Shown here one piece after another: positions 13,325 through 26,494 of a DNA stretch of 62,500 nucleotides; position 1 is the stretch's first letter; every line of letters starts with the position of its first letter. The DNA comes from Chrysomallon squamiferum. Lineage: Eukaryota > Mollusca > Gastropoda > Neomphalida > Peltospiridae. The stretch is from contig CM022666.1 in NCBI GenBank assembly GCA_012295275.1, positions 3,406,116 through 3,468,615 on the forward strand. The letters are read 5' to 3'. The translations under genes and the position numbers were made by a program. A model generated the notes under the pieces. It saw only the letters and a program-made list of their open reading frames with translations, ran no database searches and was not told where the DNA came from.

Positions 13325-14238
13325 CGATGTTGTTCTTGATACTGTAATTGTTGTTTGTTTATGGGGATTGAAGCATTAAAGTTAAGAGAATGTATGATTA
13401 AATGTAAAAAAAAAAAAACAACCACAAAAAAAAAACAACTAAACTTCATAAAATTCGAAACTGTTTAATCGCAGTTTTGATTCGATCTACTTTATTTTTT
13501 TTACTTTTTATTTATTATCTTATTATTTTTGTTCTATTCTTCCTGCACGCCCTTGTATATTACGTTAGTTCGAAGCCACTTCCTGTCCTTTAAAATCACT
13601 GAAATAAAAATAAAACGTATTTTATTTATTATTCTATTTTATCTTATTTCAGTTTGTTGTTGTTATTGTTGTTGTTGATGTTGTTGTTATTATTATTATT
13701 ATTACTTTCTTTTTCTTTCTTTCAAAATGATTTTATTACCTATTAATTATAAGTATCGAGCATAAATTACGTAACAGTTATCAAAGAGGAAATCTGCTGC
13801 TCTTGAATTGTTGTTTTCACAGGTTTTATCCGAACTATCCCAGTTTGCACCGAGTCACGTCCCTTGTTTTTTCTTGCGCATTGTGGTTAAAAATAGATTG
13901 TTTGAACAGCCTCACAGAATATGAATACACTCTTACATTCATACTCACACACACATATACACGCATGTATACATACATACATACATTAATTGCTTATGTT
14001 TAGAATTGTTTTCGGATATAACTGTTCACGATTTTCAGTTTATGAACCCTTTAATGCCTTTCTTCTTGTTTATTATTACAGCAATAAATTAACTTCTTCA
14101 TAATATCTGCCCAAAATACACCATTAAGTGCTGCTGTACAGTCTTTTGATCTCAGTTATAACCGTCATTATTTCACCATTAAAATTATATAGCTGCTTTA
14201 ATTAAAACTGCGTGCACTAAATGATCACATATATTTTG

Positions 14239-14239
<1 letters not shown>

Positions 14240-14276
<37 letters not shown>

Positions 14277-14470
14277 GTTGTTGTTGTTGTTGTTGTTGTT
14301 GTCTTTATTATTATTATTGCTTTTATTGTTATTATTATTACTTTTGTTGTTACTGTTATTATTACTATCATTATTGTTGTTGTTTTTGTTGTAGGTATTA
14401 TTGTTATTATTATTACTATTATTATTATTATCATCATCATCATTATTGTTGTTGTTGTTGTTATATCATA
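14240..14470. repeat. Composite (ATT)n/(GTT)n trinucleotide tract
   Basis: Alternating ATT, GTT and ATC runs over about 230 bp. The unit B copy at about 21350-21595 has a longer leading ATT run. Open frames here (poly-Leu or poly-Ile/Thr) are compositional. Confidence 0.85.
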
Positions 14471-14935
14471 CATCAACTCCATCTCACTCATTTCTTGCCA
14501 ACTTATGTTTTATTCTTAATAATAAATTAATTTCATCTTGAAAGTTATACATGTATTTTCGACAGTGATGACAACCCTCTTCTATTTTGAAATCCTGAAT
14601 CGAAACCTGAATGCATCATTTTAAGTTAGAGTCATCTTTTCATATTACTAACATTAAGTGACGATTTTTATATACATTTACAAGTGTTTGTTTTATTTGA
14701 AACATAAAACAAACCTTTGTTAACAATAAAGACGGTCAAAATTACGATATTCCAAAATGTATGGAGGAAACCTTTTTTTTTTTTTTTTTTTTAAATTTTG
14801 TTATTAATTTTTTTTTTTTTTTTTTATTAAATTTTAAAAACATTTTGTTTGATTCTTTCATGAATTTATGACGTAATGTCGTATGCAGAAATATAGGCAA
14901 TTAAAGTGTTAGTAAATTAAAATATATACATACAC

Positions 14936-15001
14936 ATCAAGTGAGTTTCCCATTCCACCAGGTACTCCAGACTGCAGTATTGCACGTTTCAATGCACTTT
15001 C
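14936..15001 (-). other. Exon-like segment of unknown gene (unit A)
   Basis: A 66-bp minus-strand stretch with a good acceptor (pyrimidine-rich tract ending GTTGATAG at 15002-15003) and a weaker donor (GTGTATG) encodes 22 codons without a stop, beginning ESALKRAILQSGVPGG. Its base composition and peptide look more protein-like than the surrounding AT-rich DNA. I do not recognise the protein. It could be an internal exon of a minus-strand gene upstream of GRTP1, or chance. Repeated at 22067-22132. Confidence 0.3.
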
Positions 15002-15967
15002 CTATCAACAGCAGAAGATAAATATAAAATATCCCTTCGTGCTATATATAGCTGCCCAAAAATTAGCGACATTCGAGTTTCTGTCCCGCACATATCATTG
15101 TTATACGAAAACTATATTAATTATAATTATTAATAAGATCCATTAACTAAATAGCCATTTTGCTGATTAAATTTTAAATACACTGATTCCAGGACTCGAC
15201 CTTAACTGAAAGAACAGTAAAAGCGCACATAATAAAGTAACACAGTTTTGCTATTTTGCATAAGCTCAGTTCAAGATGGCTGAACAATGGATAGATAGTG
15301 TATCATGTAGAGGAAATATTTAAGCGATTTATCATCAGCAATTGTTTATGGTGACCTTTTTTTTTTTCTTTTTCCCCCCCCCGTCTATGGAACTGGGTTA
15401 CTTGTTTTATTTATATTATCTGCTTAAATGAATGTATAAATATTATTGCAACAAAGTGATGTCAAATTGTTATACGTTTTTTGTCTTGGTCTACATACTT
15501 ATATATATATATATATATATATTTTGTATGTAAATCTACGTGTGTGTGTGTGTGTTTGTAGTTATGCATGCTGTACGTGCATAATGTATGTGTGTGCAAG
15601 AATGTTTGTATGTGTGTAGGTGTGTACGTACGCTGAATTTCACCGTCTCCAAAATAAAGCATTGTAACAATGATAAACACATATATAAACAAAACAACAC
15701 AATGTAAAACGATATTTTAATAATGCCGCTTTAATTTTAATACATTAAGACATATTATACAGATGCGCCAATACTTTGTTTATATAAATAATATACTTTA
15801 AAGTAAATATAATCCGATCACATTTTTTTCCCAGTTAACAATAGAAATGCTCCTTTCTTTTTCTTTTAAGCTTTTTCAGAGTACGTATGAAAAGCTGATA
15901 TAAAACCGAGGCACACCAGAATATTCAGTTAATAAACACTGTAAGTAAAAAGCGTTTATATATCTCT

Positions 15968-16076
<109 letters not shown>

Positions 16077-16456
16077 GTACAAAGTTTTAAAATTAATTGT
16101 AAAATTCGTTTTCTTTTCGCAAACAAACAAGAAAACAAAAGCAAAGGACAAAAGGAGAAACATACAGCCACACTTTTTCATAAAATATAACATTTGATTA
16201 AACATACTGTAGTATTTAAAACAAACATTCAAATTAAACAAATATAACAAAAATGTTCAGCTGATTGTAACAGAAATATTGAGTATAGCAAACCACCTTT
16301 AAAAAACTGTACACCTTTCATAAAGGTGTACGTTTTGTTAATCCGATACCTGGACACGGACAAAACGTGTAAAATAACGTGTAAAATTAACATATTTATT
16401 ACAGTTAAGAAGAAACGTGGTGATGTCCACATAACGTCCGAAAGTATTAACATGGC

Positions 16457-16471
16457 GTTGTTATGGGCAAC
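16457..16471. promoter_or_regulatory. X-box-like RFX site next to ATGGCG (unit A)
   Basis: On the minus strand the site reads GTTGCC-CAT-AACAAC, one mismatch from the RFX consensus GTNRCC-N(0-3)-RGYAAC. A CATGGCG adjoins it on the plus strand, resembling a YY1 site. The combination is typical of promoters but no transcript start is proven. Repeated at 23617-23631. Confidence 0.3.
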
Positions 16472-17266
16472 CAACCTTTACCGCCCTTCTAACTGGTCTT
16501 TTCTAAAACAAAAAACAGACTAGATAAAAAGCGATTATTCAAATCACCATGACTATTTATTATGTTTAGACTACTTGAGAAAAGTTAAAAAAAAAAGAAA
16601 AAAGTTTATAAATGTAGTTCGTTTAAATGTAATAATGATGGTGCTAAAACCTGAGGTATTTTTCTCTACCGCCAAATGAATGTTATATTGCTGCTAAATG
16701 TGATTATGTTATTTGTTACGTAACTGTTTCATTTGTTCTATACATTATTGGAATTCTGCTTGTTAAAAACGGTATGACAATAATGCAGTTAGATCGTGTA
16801 GAATTATTTGTTTTCCCCGTGTATATGTGATATTGCGTCTTACAGATAAAAAAATAAAACAATAATAAAAATGTATAGTAAATTGTCGAAGATACACTTA
16901 AAATGATTAACCTACACGATATGCGTAAATAATAATAACAATAACAATAATAATAATTTTTCTGAAGGAACATCGACGAAACCAGTTCGTCAGAAATAAT
17001 TAACAAATAGGCGCACAAAAAATATTGCTTATATATATATATAGTATTTTACAGAGAAAAATACTGTTGTTTGATTATTTATAATTAACTGCTAAAAATG
17101 CACTAACTTGTTTTCAGTGGCAAGTGACAAGTAAGTGAGAAAAGCTTAAGTGACCAATCATATTTCATAGACAAAATGTATAGTAACTATAGTAACAACT
17201 ACTGACCAATAACCTTTCATTTAATTTTCATAAGAGTACTAACTGATCAATGAATTTCTTACACTG

Positions 17267-17507
17267 TTACGTCACGTTTTGTTATTCTCCTCAAACCTGA
17301 AACATGTTATTACGTCATATATTAATAGTCCCTTTAAACGTGTCATCATTACGTCATATCCCTATTCTCTTTCATCGCGATGTTATTACGTCATACCACT
17401 ATATTCATATTCTACGTAAACGTGATGTCATTACGTCATATTAATATATTCATATTCCCTGTATCTCTGTATTCATATTTTTCATAAATGTGTTATTATT
17501 ACGTCAT
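17267..17507. promoter_or_regulatory. Array of six TTACGTCA (CRE/bZIP-like) motifs (unit A)
   Basis: TTACGTCA at 17267, then exact ATTACGTCAT at 17309, 17348, 17385, 17430 and 17498: five identical decamers at 37-68 bp spacing. Each is flanked by ATATTCATATTC- or CCTATTCTC-like sequence, suggesting a diverged minisatellite unit. The core resembles CREB/ATF or C/EBP-CRE hybrid sites. Lies about 4.3 kb upstream of the GRTP1 start codon. Repeated in unit B. Confidence 0.55.
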
Positions 17508-19123
17508 ACCGTATTATGATGTAATACGCTTACAGGTATCTTTCTATGAGCTGTTAACACAATGAAACTTATTAGTATTTTCTGATGCAATGTCAGCAGT
17601 GCAGAATAACTCTTGACATATTATCAAATTATTTCATCATGTTATAATAGTAGTCGTAGTAATAGTAGTAGTAATGATGATGATAATGATGACGATGATA
17701 ATAACAGTAAACAGTTCAACATATATAACATTTTGGCTGAAATTTCAACAGATTATGAAATTATTATATAGCAAATAACGGCAGTAATAACAATAATACA
17801 TCATATAGATACATACACACACCCACACCCACACATACACATGTATACACACGCATGCATACATACATACATACATACAATATTCATATATTAAAAAAAT
17901 CCAACACTTTTAACTGCAACACACACACACACACAAAAATAATAATAATAAAATTTTTTAAAAAAAGATGACCGTGAAAAGAAAAAGAAAGATGAATTCT
18001 TTCAAGTCCAGTTGTCTGACTTTTAACAACGAACATCACAACATTATACACGTCCATGCGTGTATGCGTACGTTATGTATGTATGTATGTATGTGTGCGT
18101 GAATGCATGTCTACGTGTTAATATCACACGGGTAGGGGGGCTGGAACAAATAAAAGGGGCGTGTAGTACAGATGCCTGCCTGTCGTTTCCCCCATCCCTT
18201 TTTTTCCATATTTTCAGTAAGAGTGATTTTGTACTCATCCGCATTGTCCAAAGTCACACATTTCTCGACAATCAGAGCATATTAGAGTGCAGGAGTTCTA
18301 CCTATGTTAATGAAGAAGAAAAGATAAATAAAAATATTTCTCTTTCCGATAAACTATTAACAGAAAACGTGCCTTTTGATAAATAAATAAATAAATAAAT
18401 ACAGTATCATCTCTAGACAGATAATAGTCAAGTATTCATTTCTTATGTGTTCAAATATTTTACATACATGTATATATGTATATATATATAGATAGATATA
18501 TACACACCAGTATATCAGTAAAGTAGATCATTGTGCGTTTCTTTTTTCGGGAAGTATAGATTTATAAAATGTTAGATATGTATCAAATGTCTAATGTGAT
18601 AAATATTAAATGTAAAATATTGTAAACTGTATAAATAGGTTATAATTTTAAAACTGATTTAAAACACACAGTTCGAATTCAAACAAATACAAGAAAATTT
18701 GATTTATTGATGATTTTAAAATGAATTTAAAATACACATTCCTGAAAAAAAAAATAAGACAAAACTAAAATCATTCATAGACATGTATTACAAGTTAAAT
18801 AAAATTTTAGAATGATTTAAAACAGACTGAAACACACACAAACACATACACATGCACACACACGCACACACACACACTCGAACAATCATATGTAATAGTA
18901 TTTTAAATCTTAATTATAAAACTTTTAAGTAAAGGTACCACAAACTGGATATTATTTATATATCTCAAAATAAAGAAAGCAATATATAAGAATTGATAAC
19001 ATAAGAAGACACACTGAAACATTATGAAAAGAAATTAACTTCTGTCAGTGATCAGTCTGCTCAAACTAAATTCAACAAAGACTATATCAGAGAGTTGAAT
19101 ATAATAATAATAATAATTTTTAC

Positions 19124-19639
19124 ATGTTCTAGATTTAACTAATCCATTCTGTCCTATCATCTCGTTCCATCGAGCTGCTCGATGTGCCAGTATTCGAAGA
19201 TACGACGTCATAAACTCTTCGTATGTCTTGAAATCTGTGTTTTCCGAGTGCTCAAATCCATAGCAATCAATTTTGCTGGAAAAAAATATACATATGACAC
19301 ACACTACACATCAACTCAGACATTGAGTAACATTTTGTGAGTAAATATTTGTATTAGTTAAAATTTTACTTTTTGGTAAAATTCCCATCTATGTTATTTT
19401 GTGTGATTCTAAAAAATGTATATTGTTAAATAATAAAACTGTGAGCAACTATAAAAATATCTGTTATTTGGTTAAGGTGTGACATGAATTTTGGAATTTT
19501 CATCATTTAGATAAATAAAACTGCTAGAGATAACGTACATTAATTGCTAATATTTAACAATTATCTATTTATATATAAATTTCAGTTTATACTTGCTTAG
19601 AACATATTATTAATGTTTCTTTTAATTTTTTTTTATTAA

Positions 19640-19674
<35 letters not shown>

Positions 19675-20090
19675 AGCAATAAGGTAACTGCATCGATTGA
19701 TCTACAAAAAATATAATAAAATGTTAATTGCTTTTGCATATATGTCATTATAATAATTATGATATTGATTCCTAATTCATTTTCGTTTTCTCTTTGGATT
19801 TCTCCGTTTTCACATTTTCCAGCAACATTCGAAAACAGGATATTATATTTTGTGATTTTTTATTTCATGGCTCACTATTACTCGATACAAGAATAAAAAA
19901 TAAAAATAAAAACTGTCTCAAGTGCCACTAACCGGCTTTCGTAAATATTAATTGAGAAGTCGGAAACTCATTAGGCATGAAAACATGTCATTTAAGACTA
20001 ATTTTATTAATTTCAAGAGAGCCAGTTTGGCAGTACTGCACGATTACCAAAAAATAAATACTACCTGTTAACAAATTCTTTCGACTCCAT
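19124..20090 (-). pseudogene. Duplicated GRTP1 exons 1 and 2 (partial gene copy)
   Basis: Counterparts of GRTP1 exon 1 (20090-20065) and exon 2 (19275-19124), with ATG, splice donors, acceptor and reading frame all preserved. Exon 2 differs from its partner by two substitutions, both synonymous serine codons. No copy of exons 3-8 follows, so this is not a full gene. Because exon 2' ends in the same phase as exon 2, a transcript starting in unit B could splice to exon 3 at 11327 and give the same protein. It could thus be an alternative 5' end of GRTP1 rather than a dead fragment. Labelled pseudogene only for lack of a complete reading frame of its own. Confidence 0.75.
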
Positions 20091-20370
20091 ATTTAATTTT
20101 GATACGTGTGATACTTTAATAGGCTGGATCGCATTTTTACATGATATTTCTGTGAACAATCCAGGCCTTTCGCAACTTCGACAAGGGAAATAACAACAAA
20201 ACATGTTTAGGAAAGCATTTTGTACAATGAGTATGACGCCTCGCACCAGAAATCCCACAACCCACATTATTTTATCGTTTTTGTTTATTCACATAATTGC
20301 ACACAGAATTATAATTATATAGTTTATTAATTAATTTATTTAGTTATTTACTTATTGCTGTTGTTGTTGA

Positions 20371-20427
<57 letters not shown>

Positions 20428-20782
20428 CGATGTTGTTCTTGATACTGTAATTGTTGTTTGTTTATGGGGATTGAAGATTTAAGGTAAAAAAAATGTATGA
20501 TTAAATGTAAAAAAAAAAAAAAAAAAAAATAACAACTAAACTTCATAAAATTCGAAACTATTTAATCGCAGTTTTGATTCGATCTACTTTATTTTTTTTA
20601 CTTTTTATTTATTTTTTTATTTATTTTTTATTATTATTTTGTTCTATTCTTCCTGCACGCCCTTGTATATTACGTTAGTTCGAAGCCACTTCCTGTCCTT
20701 AAAAATCACTGAAATAAAAATAAAAGGTATTTTATTTTGTATTCTATTTTATCTTATTTCAGTTTGTTGTTTTTGTTGTTGT

Positions 20783-20813
<31 letters not shown>

Positions 20814-21351
20814 TTCTTTTTCTTTCTTTCAAAATGATTTTATTACCTATTAATTATAAGTATCGAGCATAAATTACGTAACAGTTATCAAAGAGGAAAT
20901 CTGCTGCTCTTGAATTGTTGTTTTCACAGGTTTTATCCGAACTATCCCAGTTTGCACCGAGTCACGTCCCTTGTTTTTTCTTGCGCATTGTGGTTAAAAA
21001 TAGATTGTTTGAACAGCCTCACAGAATATGAATACCATCTTACATTCATACTCACACACACATATACACGCATGTATACATACATACATACATTAATTGC
21101 TTATGTTTAGAATTGTTTTCGGATATAACTGTTCACGATTTTCAGTTTATGAACCCTTTAATGCCTTTCTTCTTGTTTATTATTACAGCAATAAATTAAC
21201 TTCTTCATAATATCTGCCCAAAATACACCATTAACTGCTGCTGTACAGTCTTTTGATCTCAGTTATAACCGTCATTATTTCACCATTAAAATTATATAGC
21301 TGCTTTAATTAAAACTGCGTGCACTAAATGATCACATATATTTTGGTATTA

Positions 21352-21413
<62 letters not shown>

Positions 21414-21901
21414 GTTGTTGTTGTTGTTGTTGTCTTTATTATTATTATTGCTTTTATTGTTATTATTATTACTTTTGTTGTTACTGTTATTATTACTATC
21501 ATTATTGTTGTTGTTTTTGTTGTAGCTAATATTGTTATTATTATTACTATTATTATTATTATTATCATCATCATTGTTATTGTTGTTGTTGTTATATCAT
21601 ACATCAACTCCATCTCACTCATTTCTTGCCAACTTATGTTTTATTCTTAATAATAAATTAATTTCATCTTGAAAGTTATACATGTATTTTCGACAGTGAT
21701 GACAACCCTCTTCTATTTTGAAATCCTGAATCGAAACCTGAATGCATCATCTTTAGTTAGAGTCATCTTTTCATATTACTAACATTAAGTGACGATTTTT
21801 ATATACATTTACAAGTGTTTGTTTTATTTGAAACATAAAACAAACCTTTGTTAACAATAAAGACGGTCAAAATTACGGTATTCCCAAATGTATGGAGGAA
21901 A

Positions 21902-21935
<34 letters not shown>

Positions 21936-22066
21936 TGTTATTAATTTTTTTTTTTTATTAAATTTTAAAAACATTTTGTTTGATTCTTTCATGAATTTAT
22001 GACGTAATGTCGTATGCAGAAATATAGGCAATTAAAGTGTTAGTAAATTAAAATATATACATACAC

Positions 22067-22132
22067 ATCAAGTGAGTTTCCCATTCCACCAGGTACTCCA
22101 GACTGCAGTATTGCACGTTTCAATGCACTTTC
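22067..22132 (-). other. Exon-like segment of unknown gene (unit B)
   Basis: Identical in sequence to 14936-15001, with the same acceptor and donor. As most of unit B is nearly identical here, identity adds no evidence for coding function. Confidence 0.3.
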
Positions 22133-23096
22133 CTATCAACAGCAGAAGATAAATATAAAATATCCCTTCGTGCTATATATAGCTGCCCAAAAATTAGCGA
22201 CATTCGAGTTTCTGTCCCGCACATATCATTGTTATACGAAAACTATATTAATTATAATTATTAATAAGATCCATTAACTAAATAGCCATTTTGCTGATTA
22301 AATTTTAAATACACTGATTCCAGGACTCGACCTTAACTGAAAGAACAGTAAAAGCGCACATAATAAAGTAACACAGTTTTGCTATTTTGCATAAGCTCAG
22401 TTCAAGATGGCTGAACAATGGATAGATAGTGTATCATGTAGAGGAAATATTTAAGCGATTTATCATCAGCAATTGTTTATGGTGACCTTTTTTTTTTTCT
22501 TTTTCCCCCCCCCGTCTATGGAACTGGGTTACTTGTTTTATTTATATTATCTGCTTAAATGAATGTATAAATATTATTGCAACAAAGTGATGTCAAATTG
22601 TTATACGTTTTTTGTCTTGGTCTACATACTTATATATATATATATATATATTTTGTATGTAAATCTACGTGTGTGTGTGTGTGTTTGTAGTTATGCATGC
22701 TGTACGTGCATAATGTATGTGTGTGCAAGAATGTTTGTATGTGTGTATGTGTGTACGTACGCTGAATTTCACCGTCTCCAAAATAAAGCATTGTAACAAT
22801 GATAAACACATATATAAACAAAACAACACAATGTAAAACGATATTTTAATAATGCCGCTTTAATTTTAATACATTAAGACATATTATACAGATGCGCCAA
22901 TACTTTGTTTATATAAATAATATACTTTAAAGTAAATATAATCCGATCACATTTTTTTCCCAGTTAACAATAGAAATGCTCCTTTCTTTTTCTTTTAAGC
23001 TTTTTCAGAGTACGTATGAAAAGCTGATATAAAACCGAGGCACACCAGAATATTCAGTTAATAAACACTGTAAGTAAAAAGCGTTTATATATCTCT

Positions 23097-23235
<139 letters not shown>

Positions 23236-23616
23236 GTACAAAGTTTTAAAATTAATTGTAAAATTCGTTTTCTTTTCGCAAACAAACAAGAAAACAAAAG
23301 CAAAGGACAAAAGGAGAAACATACAGCCACACTTTTTCATAAAATATAACATTTGATTAAACATACTGTAGTATTTAAAACAAACATTCAAATTAAACAA
23401 ATATAACAAAAATGTTCAGCTGATTGTAACAGAAATATTGAGTATAGCAAACCACCTTTAAAAACTGTTCACCTTTCATAAAGGTGTACGTTTTGTTAAT
23501 CCGATACCTGGACACGGACAAAACGTGTAAAATAACGTGTAAAATTAACATATTTATTACAGTTAAGAAGAAACAAGTGGTGATGTCCACATAACGTCCG
23601 AAAGTATTAACATGGC

Positions 23617-23631
23617 GTTGTTATGGGCAAC
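23617..23631. promoter_or_regulatory. X-box-like RFX site (unit B)
   Basis: Same sequence as 16457-16471, offset 7160. Confidence 0.3.
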
Positions 23632-24426
23632 CAACCTTTACCGCCCTTCTAACTGGTCTTTTCTAAAACAAAAAACAGACTAGATAAAAAGCGATTATTC
23701 AAATCACCATGACTATTTATTATGTTTAGACTACTTGAGAAAAGTTTAAAAAAAAAGAAAAAAGTTTATAAATGTAGTTCGTTTAAATGTAATAATGATG
23801 GTGCTAAAACCTGAGGTATTTTTCTCTACCGCCAAATGAATGTTATATTGCTGCTAAATGTGATTATGTTATTTGTTACGTAACTGTTTCATTTGTTCTA
23901 TACATTATTGGAATTCTGCTTGTTAAAAACGGTATGACAATAATGCAGTTAGATCGTGTAGAATTATTTGTTTTCCCCGTGTATATGTGATATTGCGTCT
24001 TACAGATAAAAAAATAAAACAATAATAAAAATGTATAGTAAATTGTCGAAGATACACTTAAAATGATTAACCTACACGATATGCGTAAATAATAATAACA
24101 ATAACAATAATAATAATTTTTCTGAAGGAACATCGACGAAACCAGTTCGTCAGAAATAATTAACAAATAGGCGCACAAAAAATATTGCTTATATATATAT
24201 ATAGTATTTTACAGAGAAAAATACTGTTGTTTGATTATTTATAATTAACTGCTAAAAATGCACTAACTTGTTTTCAGTGGCAAGTGACAAGTAAGTGAGA
24301 AAAGCTTAAGTGACCAATCATATTTCATAGACAAAATGTATAGTAACTATAGTAACAACTACTGACCAATAACCTTTCATTTAATTTTCATAAGAGTACT
24401 AACTGATCAATGAATTTCTTACACTG

Positions 24427-24667
24427 TTACGTCACGTTTTGTTATTCTCCTCAAACCTGAAACATGTTATTACGTCATATATTAATAGTCCCTTTAAACG
24501 TGTCATCATTACGTCATATCCCTATTCTCTTTCATCGCGATGTTATTACGTCATACCACTATATTCATATTCTACGTAAACGTGATGTCATTACGTCATA
24601 TTAATATATTCATATTCCCTGTATCTCTGTATTCATATTTTTCATAAATGTGTTATTATTACGTCAT
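24427..24667. promoter_or_regulatory. Array of six TTACGTCA motifs (unit B)
   Basis: Copies of all six motifs at 24427, 24469, 24508, 24545, 24590 and 24658, unchanged in sequence and spacing relative to unit A. Confidence 0.55.
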
Positions 24668-25810
24668 ACCGTATTATGATGTAATACGCTTACAGGTATC
24701 TTTCTATGAGCTGTTAACACAATGAAACTTATTAGTATTTTCTGATGCAATGTCAGCAGTGCAGAATAACTCTTGACATATTATCAAATTATTTCATCAT
24801 GTTATAATAGTAGTCGTAGTAATAGTAGTAGTAATGATGATGATAATGATGACGATGATAATAACAGTAAACAGTTCAACATATTCAACATATATATTCA
24901 ACATTTTGGCTGAAATTTCAACAGATTATGAAATTATTATATAGCAAATAACGGCAGTAATAACAATAATACATCATATAGATACATACACACACCCACA
25001 CCCACACATACACATATATACACACGCATGCATACATACATACATACAATATTCATATATTAAAAAAATCCAACACTTTTAACTGCAACACACACACACA
25101 CAAAAAATAATAATAATAAATTTTTTTAAAAAAGATGACCGTGAAAAGAAAAAGAAAGATGAATTCTTTCAAGTCCAGTTGTCTGACTTTTAACAACGAA
25201 CATCACAACATTATACACGTCCATGCGTGTATGCGTACGTTATGTATGTATGTATGTATGTGTGCGTGAATGCATGTCTACGTGTTAATATCACACGGGT
25301 AGGGGGGCTGGAACAAATAAAAGGGGCGTGTAGTACAGATGCCTGCCTGTCGTTTCCCCCATCCCTTTTTTTCCATATTTTCAGTAAGAGTGATTTTGTA
25401 CTCATCCGCATTGTCCAAAGTCACACATTTCTCGACAATCAGAGCATATTAGAGTGCAGGAGTTCTACCTATGTTAATGAAGAAGAAAAGATAAATAAAA
25501 ATATTTCTCTTTCCGATAAACTATTAACAGAAAACGTGCCTTTTGATAAATAAATAAATAAATAAATACAGTATCATCTCTAGACAGATAATAGTCAAGT
25601 ATTCATTTCTTATGTGTTCAAATATTTTACATACATGTATATATGTATATATATATAGATAGATATATACACACCAGTATATCAGTAAAGTAGATCATTG
25701 TGCGTTTCTTTTTTCGGGAAGTATAGATTTATAAAATGTTAGATATGTATCAAATGTCTAATGTGATAAATATTAAATGTAAAATATTGTAAACTGTATA
25801 AATAGGTTAT

Positions 25811-26494
25811 GTTAATACACATTTATTTTATGAATAATAATAATAATAACAATAATAATAATAATAATAATAAATAAATAAATAAACAAACAAATAAACA
25901 AACAACATTAAAAACAACAACAACAACAACAACTTAATTAATTAATAAAATTAACAAAAAAATAATACCATTTATAGCATTATTGCGTAGAGAAACATTT
26001 TAAAGGCACATAATTATAGATTATAATAATTTCAGAAAGGATGGAAATGGGTTTTGGAAATTAGTTGGAGGACATATTAATTATCACCCGAATACTACAG
26101 CCATAACAAACAAACAAACAAGTTAATTTCAATTCTAAAAAAACAACAACAACTATACAACGATAAGAAATAAATCTGTCTGTTAGAACAAAAAAAAAAA
26201 AAACGTATATTAAAAAAAAAAAAAAAAAACTTTGTAAATCGAAATTTACGACATATATTCGTCAGCTTCTTCTCCTATCCCCATCTCCATCACATATGTC
26301 AATATCAAAAAACATAAATATAAATAAAAAAACAAAAAAAAAAAAAAAAAATAATAATAATAATTAAAAAAAAATAATAATAAAAATAAAATAAAATAAT
26401 AATAATAATAATAAATTAAAAAAAAAAAATAATAATAATAATAACAAAAAAACCCAATAAACTAATAATTATGTCTTCATCTTCGCTGTCACTT
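25811..26494. other. Low-complexity spacer downstream of the SLC16 gene
   Basis: AAT/AAAT/CAA simple repeats and long A runs with no reading frame. It separates the tandem duplication from the stop codon of the transporter gene and probably includes that gene's 3' UTR. No clear minus-strand poly(A) signal was recognised. Confidence 0.5.

Noticed and set aside
16229-16474. An 81-codon minus-strand frame starting near the X-box-like site
   Set aside because: The unit B copy has an indel that breaks the frame, and the peptide shows no known features.
18044-18386. A 108-codon plus-strand and a 66-codon minus-strand frame, both repeated at 25.2 kb
   Set aside because: Overlapping opposite frames in a TATG/CA-rich stretch with no domain. 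Their conservation between units reflects the near-identity of the whole duplication.
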